Shown here: positions 7,044 to 11,366 of the stretch, one piece after another
How positions within the stretch are numbered: position 1 is the first letter of the stretch
How the letters are laid out: each line of letters opens with the position of its first letter
Origin: an uncultured Rhodospirillales bacterium
GTDB taxonomy: Bacteria > Pseudomonadota > Alphaproteobacteria > Acetobacterales > Acetobacteraceae
Direction of reading: 5' to 3'
Length of the DNA: 11,366 nt
NCBI GenBank assembly: GCA_903844785.1
Contig: CAIMVB010000096.1
Coordinates: 1 to 11,366 of the forward strand
Translations under genes and position numbers: made by a program
The notes under the pieces: generated by a model
Seen by the model: the letters and a program-made list of their open reading frames with translations, nothing else
Told to the model about the DNA's origin: nothing
The model's database searches: none

Positions 7044-7052
7044 GCCCGCCCC
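7026..7052 (-). promoter_or_regulatory. All-GC hairpin with the ATPase start codon in its loop
   Basis: On the plus strand GGGGCGGGC (7026-7034) is exactly complementary to GCCCGCCCC (7044-7052), giving a 9-bp stem made only of G-C pairs with a 9-nt loop. In the mRNA (minus strand) the loop begins with the AUG of the ATPase gene (7043-7041), and the 5' arm covers the bases where a Shine-Dalgarno would be. It follows the binding-protein stop by about 20 nt. Likely effects, both inferred, are reduced ATPase initiation and protection of the upstream binding-protein message from 3' exonucleases. Confidence 0.55.
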
Positions 7053-7071
7053 GCCCGGTCAGTCTTTGGCA

Positions 7072-7908
7072 TTAGCAGCGCGGGTTCTGCGGCGTGGCGT
7101 CATAGCCCGGAAGATCGGGCGGGCCGTAGCCGGGGAATTCCATCACTTCGGCCTGATCAGGGCCAGGGCGATTGCCGAACCACTTTTCTGACATCGTCGC
7201 GATGGTGCCATCGCGCTTCATGCAGGTAAGCACATCTTCCACCTGGTTGCGCATGGCAGCGCTATCCTTGCGGAAGGGCGTGCCCCAATGCATGCGCGTG
7301 CCGGGCAGCACAAAATCCGCGATATATTGCGGCGTACGAGACGCCGAATAGCGCACCACGGTATTGCCAGAGAGATTTGCGTAGGCACGGCCCTGGATCA
7401 CCGCTTGCACCGCATCGGGCTGCGTATCAAAGGCAAGCAGCGTCAGGTTCAGGCGCGCGGCATTGGCCGTGACCCAGTTTTCATACGGCGTGCCCTTGTT
7501 CACGCTGATGGTCTTGCCGCGCAGATCTTCTTCCGACTTGATGGGCGCCGTGCCGCGACGGATGCCGAATTGCAATTCGGTCCAGATATAGCCTTCGGTG
7601 AACAGCAGCGCTTCGGCGCGTTCACGCGTAACCGTGGTGGGCGCGCAGAGGAAATCATAGCGCCCGGCATTCAAGGCCGGAATAAGGCCCGAAAAGGACG
7701 CGCTTTCGATCACAATTTCGCGGCCCATGCGCTTGGCAACTTCGCGAAACAGGTCAATCTGGAAGCCCTGCACGCCGCCTTGCAGCGACGGGAAGGCGTG
7801 GGGGGCGAAAGTACCATCCACCCCGCAGCGGAGCGGCGGCTGGCCTTGGGCCAAGGCCGGCCCGGCAAGGGCGGCGGAAAGCAGGGCGGCAGCCAGAAAA
7901 CGGCGCAT
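7072..7908 (-). CDS. Polar amino-acid ABC transporter substrate-binding protein (SBP family 3)
   Basis: A 278-residue periplasmic binding protein, first gene of the importer operon. The start at 7908 is fixed by AAGGAGG (complement of 7914-7920) and by a Sec signal peptide, MRRFLAAALLSAALAGPALA, with cleavage after residue 20; a longer in-frame start at 7983 would displace it. The family 3 fold shows in GFQIDLFREVAKRMG at 48-62, LIPALNAGRYDF at 75-86, then TTVTRERAE at 91-99 where Arg97 is at the usual ligand-carboxylate position, and near the end TIATMSEKWFG at 235-245. A tail of about 33 residues follows, ending in Cys278. Four cysteines (28, 88, 229, 278) could form two disulfides in the periplasm. 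There is no lipobox, so it is soluble. The exact ligand cannot be assigned. Confidence 0.92.
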   Translation of the reverse strand: MRRFLAAALLSAALAGPALAQGQPPLRCGVDGTFAPHAFPSLQGGVQGFQIDLFREVAKRMGREIVIESASFSGLIPALNAGRYDFLCAPTTVTRERAEALLFTEGYIWTELQFGIRRGTAPIKSEEDLRGKTISVNKGTPYENWVTANAARLNLTLLAFDTQPDAVQAVIQGRAYANLSGNTVVRYSASRTPQYIADFVLPGTRMHWGTPFRKDSAAMRNQVEDVLTCMKRDGTIATMSEKWFGNRPGPDQAEVMEFPGYGPPDLPGYDATPQNPRC

Positions 7909-7967
7909 AGAGACCTCCTTCATATGGGTCGAACGGGCGGACACTCTCAGAACTCGGGGGCGCTGTC

Positions 7968-8028
7968 CATGGCGGCTTGCCATGAAACTGCCTTTCTATG
8001 GTCGCGCTGCTGCCCTGCTGGGCAGTTT
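7968..8028. promoter_or_regulatory. Structured intergenic region with competing stem-loops
   Basis: The 153-bp gap 7909-8061 holds three complementarities. CATGGC (7968-7973) pairs with GCCATG (7979-7984) around a 5-nt loop. CTGCCC (8010-8015) pairs with GGGCAG (8020-8025) around TGCT and is followed on the plus strand by TTTT. AAACTGCC (7985-7992) is complementary to GGCAGTTT (8021-8028). The second and third share bases and cannot form together, an arrangement like an attenuator. It could act in the leader of the binding-protein operon (minus) or of the small membrane gene (plus). I recognise no known riboswitch class and no convincing leader peptide. Confidence 0.35.
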
Positions 8029-8061
8029 TAAGGGAAGCCTGAACGATGCATGAGCAGGTGA

Positions 8062-8247
8062 ATGTTTGCCCTTGGTCTGATTGGTGCGGGTGTGCTGTGT
8101 GATCTGGTGCTGGTGGCGCTGCTATTGGGCGATGCCACAGCGCCGGGCCGCTTTTCGCATGCGGCGGTAGCGCTACTGGCACTCGCCGGGGGCGGGCTGA
8201 AGCTTGGCGGGATGCTGCTGCTGGAACCGCGCCGCCGGGCGGGGTGA
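8062..8247 (+). CDS. Small hydrophobic membrane protein, unknown function
   Basis: A 61-residue open frame starting ATG at 8062, immediately after an in-frame TGA (8059-8061), so no longer version exists. AGGTGA just upstream could serve as a weak ribosome-binding site. Two hydrophobic stretches at about residues 2-22 and 34-55 are separated by a short polar stretch (GDATAPGRFSH), with a basic C-terminus (EPRRRAG). This predicts a two-helix hairpin with both ends probably cytoplasmic. I do not recognise a family. The frame ends 2 nt before the end of the converging TPR-glycosyltransferase gene, and the compact fit supports a real gene. In a GC-rich genome a frame this short could still be spurious. 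Confidence 0.55.
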   Translation: MFALGLIGAGVLCDLVLVALLLGDATAPGRFSHAAVALLALAGGGLKLGGMLLLEPRRRAG

Positions 8248-8249
8248 GA

Positions 8250-10790
8250 CTATAATTTGGCGAATTCCGCCTTCAGGAAGCCATCCAGCGCGGCGATCAG
8301 ACTCCTGTCCTCATAAAGGGCGGCTTTGCGCCCATGCAATTCCTCGCGCATCGCGTGGCGGGCTTCAGCGTTGCGGCCAAGCGTGATCAGTTTTTCGACA
8401 AAATCATCGGTATTCGCGGCGATGGCCGATGGCATATCCATCATGCGGAACATGGCGTAGCTGTGCCGGCCGCGCATGAAGGCGCCGGGGCAGGTGATGA
8501 GCGGAACGCCCGCTTCAATGGCGCCAAGCGTGGTATTGCCGCCACTCCAGCCAAGCGAATCAACCAGGACATCCATTTTTTGGGTCAAGACATCGAAGGC
8601 ATCACCGCTCATGCGCGGCAGGAACATCACATGCTTTTCCGCGGAAAGCCCCGCAGTGGCGAAGGCGGCTTCCAGGCGCGCGCGCATGATTTCGGTCATG
8701 AAGGGCGCCATGCCTTCGATGAAAACGAAAAGCGCCCCCGGTACGGCGGCGGCAATGCGCGGCAGGATGTGGTCGTAGCGTGGCAGATATTTGAACAGCG
8801 ATTGCAGGCAGCCATAAAGCACTCGGTCTTCCGGTAGGGGGAAATCCTGCTTGGGCGGCGTTGTGGCGCTTGGGGTGATATAAAGCGCCAGATTGGGCAG
8901 GCGGATCAGCTTTTCCGAATAATGATCCGCGCCATTTTCCGGTTCCATCAAATCGCTGGAAAGGTAGAAATCCATGGCGGATGAACCGCTGGTCACGGGA
9001 TGGCCCCACGCCGTGAATTGAATGGGCGCGATGCGGTGCAAGGATAAGATGCGGCTGGATGGCGTCATGCCAATATCAGGCAGCATCAAAATATCCAGAT
9101 CATCGTCCCGCATTTTGGCAATGATCTTGGCGTATTGGTTGGCATCAAAAGAAAGTCGGCGATGTGTGCCGAGTTCAGCGAATTTGGCCGATGTTTCATC
9201 CCGTATGCCGTGGAAGGCATAGGTGAAGAATTCATAATCCGCTGGCAGATGGCTCAGCCAGGGATAAGCCCATGATGAGCCATTGTGATGGTGAAGTTTT
9301 TCTGAGGCGATACCCAAGCGTATCTTGCCCGGCTTGCGCGGGCCTTCGCGCGCTGGGCGTTCCGCTATGCCGAGCATCCGTGCCAGAACGCCTGAGAGCA
9401 GGCGCGTCAATTCGCGATCATTTTCCTGCTGATAAGCGATATAAAACCCGTTGGTATTGAAGGCGAGGGTTTCAAAGGCGGCCTTTGCGGTGTCGCTGGG
9501 CTTTCCGAAATCCACCAGTAAGGCTTGGGATTTCTCCAGACCCTGCAGAAGATCCTGGCGCGCGGCAGTCAATTCGGATTCATGCGAATAGATGGCGGGC
9601 AATAGATTGGTGCGATGGAGACCTTCAGAAATCGCCGCTACGGCTTCTGCATCTGAAGCCGCGATAGAAGCGATAGCGCCTTTCCACATTGCGCCAGATT
9701 CGGCATTCCGGCCCAGATGACCAAGCGTCTGCGCTAGGTATACCTGCAAACCCAAATCTTCCGGCGCTTTGGCGCGCAAGGTTTCAAATATGGGTAACGC
9801 TTCCTGATACTTTCCTTCACTATTCAACGTATAAGCCTTGCTAAGCTGCGCATCCGTATTGTCCGGCGCCAGCGCGATGGCGCGTTCAGCATGGCGCATG
9901 GCATCCCCATGCCATGTCAATTCTCGATAGATGGTGGAGCAATGGATGTGCGGATCGACGAAATCGGGCTTCAGCGCGATCGCTTCCTTGAAAAAGGCCA
10001 GCGCTGCTTCCACCCGTTTCAAACGATAGAAGGAAAGGCCGCAGGAATTATGCAACTCGGCCCGCTTGGGCGCGCGTTCCAAGGCGCGCTTCTGGGACAG
10101 TAACGCTTCTTCAAAGCGTTCCAAATCCAGCAGGGCCTTGCCGCGGCCGTCCAGGAATTCAGGATCATCCGGCTGCAAGTGCAGCGCCTGATCAAAAGAT
10201 TCCAGCGCGGCTTCTGGCTTTTTCTGGTCCAGCAATACCTGGCCTTTGCGGAAATGCGCGGTGGCATATTCCGGGCGCAGCGCAATGGCGCGGTCCAGCG
10301 CCGCCAGAGCCTCCTCTAATCTGTCCAGATCATACAGCACGGAAGCGCGGTTTGCGTGGATCAGGTAATTTTCTGGCTGCAAGGCCAGCGCCTGATCATA
10401 GCTCACCATCGCCTCATCGCGCCGCTTCGCTTCCCGCAAGAGATTGGCGCGATTGTGATGCGCGCTGGCGAAAACCGGCTTGGCGGCGATTGCCTTGTCG
10501 AAACATTCCAGGGCTTCGGACACCTGCCCCAGCTTCTGATGCGCGATACCAAGATTGGTAAGGGTCGGCGCATCATTGCCACGAATGGCCAACGCGCGGC
10601 GGATGAGCTTCACCGCATCGCGATAGGCTTCCTGCTGCATGGCGGCCACGCCGCAAAGTTGCAGTGCGTTGAAGTTCCGCGGGTCGCGCGCGATGATGCT
10701 TTCATATTTACGCCGCGCTTCCTTGAAATTCCCCTGTTGTTGCAGGGCAAGGGCGGCTTGCAGCATGGCTGCATGCGGATCAGTGGCCAT
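8250..10790 (-). CDS. TPR protein with GT41 (O-GlcNAc transferase/SPINDLY-like) catalytic domain
   Basis: An 846-residue cytoplasmic protein. The N-terminal part, about residues 6-345, is a run of about ten TPR units with the repeating A...FD.A..L.P pattern, forming a substrate-binding superhelix. A less regular linker covers about 346-485. The C-terminal part, about 488-843, resembles family 41 glycosyltransferases: KIRLGIASEKLHHHN at 489-503, where OGT has its N-catalytic His segment; AWGHPVTSGSSAMDFYLSSD at 594-613 with YSEKLIRLP at 624-632; LQSLFKYLP at 662-670, whose Lys667 matches the nucleotide-sugar lysine; and DSLGWSGGNTTLGAIEAG at 744-761. The last replaces the more usual SGHTT with SGGNTT. 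The expected reaction is sugar transfer from a UDP- or GDP-sugar to protein Ser/Thr. The ATG directly follows the NUDIX stop (TGAATG), with GGTGGAG as a plausible ribosome-binding site. Confidence 0.85.
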   Translation of the reverse strand: MATDPHAAMLQAALALQQQGNFKEARRKYESIIARDPRNFNALQLCGVAAMQQEAYRDAVKLIRRALAIRGNDAPTLTNLGIAHQKLGQVSEALECFDKAIAAKPVFASAHHNRANLLREAKRRDEAMVSYDQALALQPENYLIHANRASVLYDLDRLEEALAALDRAIALRPEYATAHFRKGQVLLDQKKPEAALESFDQALHLQPDDPEFLDGRGKALLDLERFEEALLSQKRALERAPKRAELHNSCGLSFYRLKRVEAALAFFKEAIALKPDFVDPHIHCSTIYRELTWHGDAMRHAERAIALAPDNTDAQLSKAYTLNSEGKYQEALPIFETLRAKAPEDLGLQVYLAQTLGHLGRNAESGAMWKGAIASIAASDAEAVAAISEGLHRTNLLPAIYSHESELTAARQDLLQGLEKSQALLVDFGKPSDTAKAAFETLAFNTNGFYIAYQQENDRELTRLLSGVLARMLGIAERPAREGPRKPGKIRLGIASEKLHHHNGSSWAYPWLSHLPADYEFFTYAFHGIRDETSAKFAELGTHRRLSFDANQYAKIIAKMRDDDLDILMLPDIGMTPSSRILSLHRIAPIQFTAWGHPVTSGSSAMDFYLSSDLMEPENGADHYSEKLIRLPNLALYITPSATTPPKQDFPLPEDRVLYGCLQSLFKYLPRYDHILPRIAAAVPGALFVFIEGMAPFMTEIMRARLEAAFATAGLSAEKHVMFLPRMSGDAFDVLTQKMDVLVDSLGWSGGNTTLGAIEAGVPLITCPGAFMRGRHSYAMFRMMDMPSAIAANTDDFVEKLITLGRNAEARHAMREELHGRKAALYEDRSLIAALDGFLKAEFAKL

Positions 10791-11366
10791 TCAGCGCTCC
10801 ACCCGCCGATCATCCATGCCGCGAAACACCACCAATTCGCGCCCCGCGCGTGCGGCTTCCGGCAAGGCGAGGAAATGCAAAAACTCCAGCATCACCCGCG
10901 CGGTGATGGTTGCAACATTGTTCGCATGTGCCGCTTCAGGCGTGTACCAGCCCAGCTTTTCCAATTCGCCCGAGCCCTGAAGCTCACCGCTCACAGCTTC
11001 CGCAGGCGCCATCAGGAAGCGTGCATGGAAGCGAATGGGCCGGCCTGAAGGCGTGATGGCGCGGCAGAGGTAATCCAAAGCACCCAGCGCAGCAGCGACG
11101 CCATCGCCCTGCCTTTCGCCCAGTACCAAGCCGGTTTCTTCAAACAATTCCCGCGCGGCCGCAATGCCAAGCGCGCGGGCGCGTGCCGGCGTGGCGCGGC
11201 GTTCCAGCAAGCGCTTGGGCTCTGCGCGCAATTCGCTGATCGCCGGGCCGCGATGATCATCCGCATCCACGCGCCCGCCCGGAAACACCATCACATCCGG
11301 CATGAAGCGATGCCCGGGATGGCGCTTGCCCATCAGCAATTCTGTACCTGTGCGGCTTTGGCGCCA
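10791..11366 (-). CDS. NUDIX hydrolase (5' partial)
   Basis: 191 residues are visible and the frame is open through the window edge, so the true start lies outside. The TTG at 11339 encodes an internal Leu and is not the start: codons before it read WRQSRTGTE, which leads naturally into LLMGKRHPGHRFMP. VFPGGRVD at 27-34 is the strand before the Nudix helix, and RELFEETG at 72-79 is the metal-binding Nudix box core with its three acidic residues. The loose spacing before RELFEE resembles the COG0494/NUDT19-type subgroup, some of which act on CoA derivatives, but the substrate cannot be read from sequence. It is cytoplasmic and Mg-dependent by family. The stop is immediately followed by the ATG of the TPR-glycosyltransferase, so the two are translationally coupled. 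Confidence 0.88.
   Translation of the reverse strand, partial: WRQSRTGTELLMGKRHPGHRFMPDVMVFPGGRVDADDHRGPAISELRAEPKRLLERRATPARARALGIAAARELFEETGLVLGERQGDGVAAALGALDYLCRAITPSGRPIRFHARFLMAPAEAVSGELQGSGELEKLGWYTPEAAHANNVATITARVMLEFLHFLALPEAARAGRELVVFRGMDDRRVER

Noticed and set aside
7949..7970. Possible 7-codon leader peptide (MDSAPEF) upstream of the importer operon
   Set aside because: No run of a regulatory amino acid and no convincing ribosome-binding site; very short frames are common by chance.
7908..7983. N-terminal extension of the binding protein from an ATG at 7983
   Set aside because: The AAGGAGG directly before the ATG at 7908 and the signal peptide starting there make the shorter form clearly better.
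7288..8031. 247-codon plus-strand frame opposite the binding protein and its leader
   Set aside because: No domain recognised; it overlaps a gene with signal peptide, ribosome-binding site and family motifs.
8250..9900. Idea that the HHH at residues 500-502 of the TPR-glycosyltransferase is a metal-binding site
   Set aside because: Its position matches the histidine-containing segment at the start of GT41 catalytic domains, and no other metal ligands are evident.
11337..11339. TTG as the start codon of the NUDIX gene
   Set aside because: The frame continues to the window edge with residues that fit the NUDIX N-terminal strand, so the gene is truncated rather than starting at TTG.
1..11366. 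A dedicated defence, toxin-antitoxin or mobile-element system
   Set aside because: I found no nuclease, helicase, transposase, integrase, toxin-antitoxin pair or repeat array; the genes are mostly metabolic, transport and signalling functions.

Overview
The window is about 11.4 kb of GC-rich, densely coded bacterial chromosome. Gene content and codon use suggest an alphaproteobacterium, plausibly an Acetobacteraceae/Roseomonas-like organism; this is an inference from protein style, not a database match. I see no tRNA, rRNA, CRISPR array, insertion sequence or phage gene. The longest gene-free stretch is about 153 bp (7909-8061).

Layout. (1) Plus strand, 3-1648: the 3' part of glcF (glycolate oxidase Fe-S subunit), overlapping by ATGA a small exported TPR protein. 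(2) Minus strand, 1754-3382: an AlkK/DmdB-like acyl-CoA synthetase, convergent with (1). (3) Plus strand, 3493-4412: a single-domain rhodanese followed by a DUF3237 protein, divergent from the synthetase. (4) Plus strand, 4522-4905: a stand-alone receiver-domain response regulator preceded by a 13-bp inverted repeat that covers its ribosome-binding region. (5) Minus strand, 7908 down to 4933: a complete polar amino-acid ABC importer operon in the order binding protein, ATPase, permease, permease. (6) Plus strand, 8062-8247: a 61-residue membrane protein. (7) Minus strand, 11366 down to 8250: a 5'-truncated NUDIX hydrolase directly abutting a large TPR protein with a GT41 (O-GlcNAc-transferase/SPINDLY-like) catalytic domain.

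How they fit together. Glycolate oxidation, acyl-CoA activation and amino-acid uptake are ordinary housekeeping and catabolic functions, and I see no single multi-gene novel system. The less-explained parts are the bacterial OGT-like protein coupled to a NUDIX hydrolase, the rhodanese/DUF3237 pair, and several RNA-scale structures. These include a 9-bp all-GC hairpin that places the ATPase start codon in its loop, a leader upstream of the binding-protein gene with competing stem-loops, and the long inverted repeat in front of the receiver protein. The regulatory readings are inferred from sequence complementarity alone.
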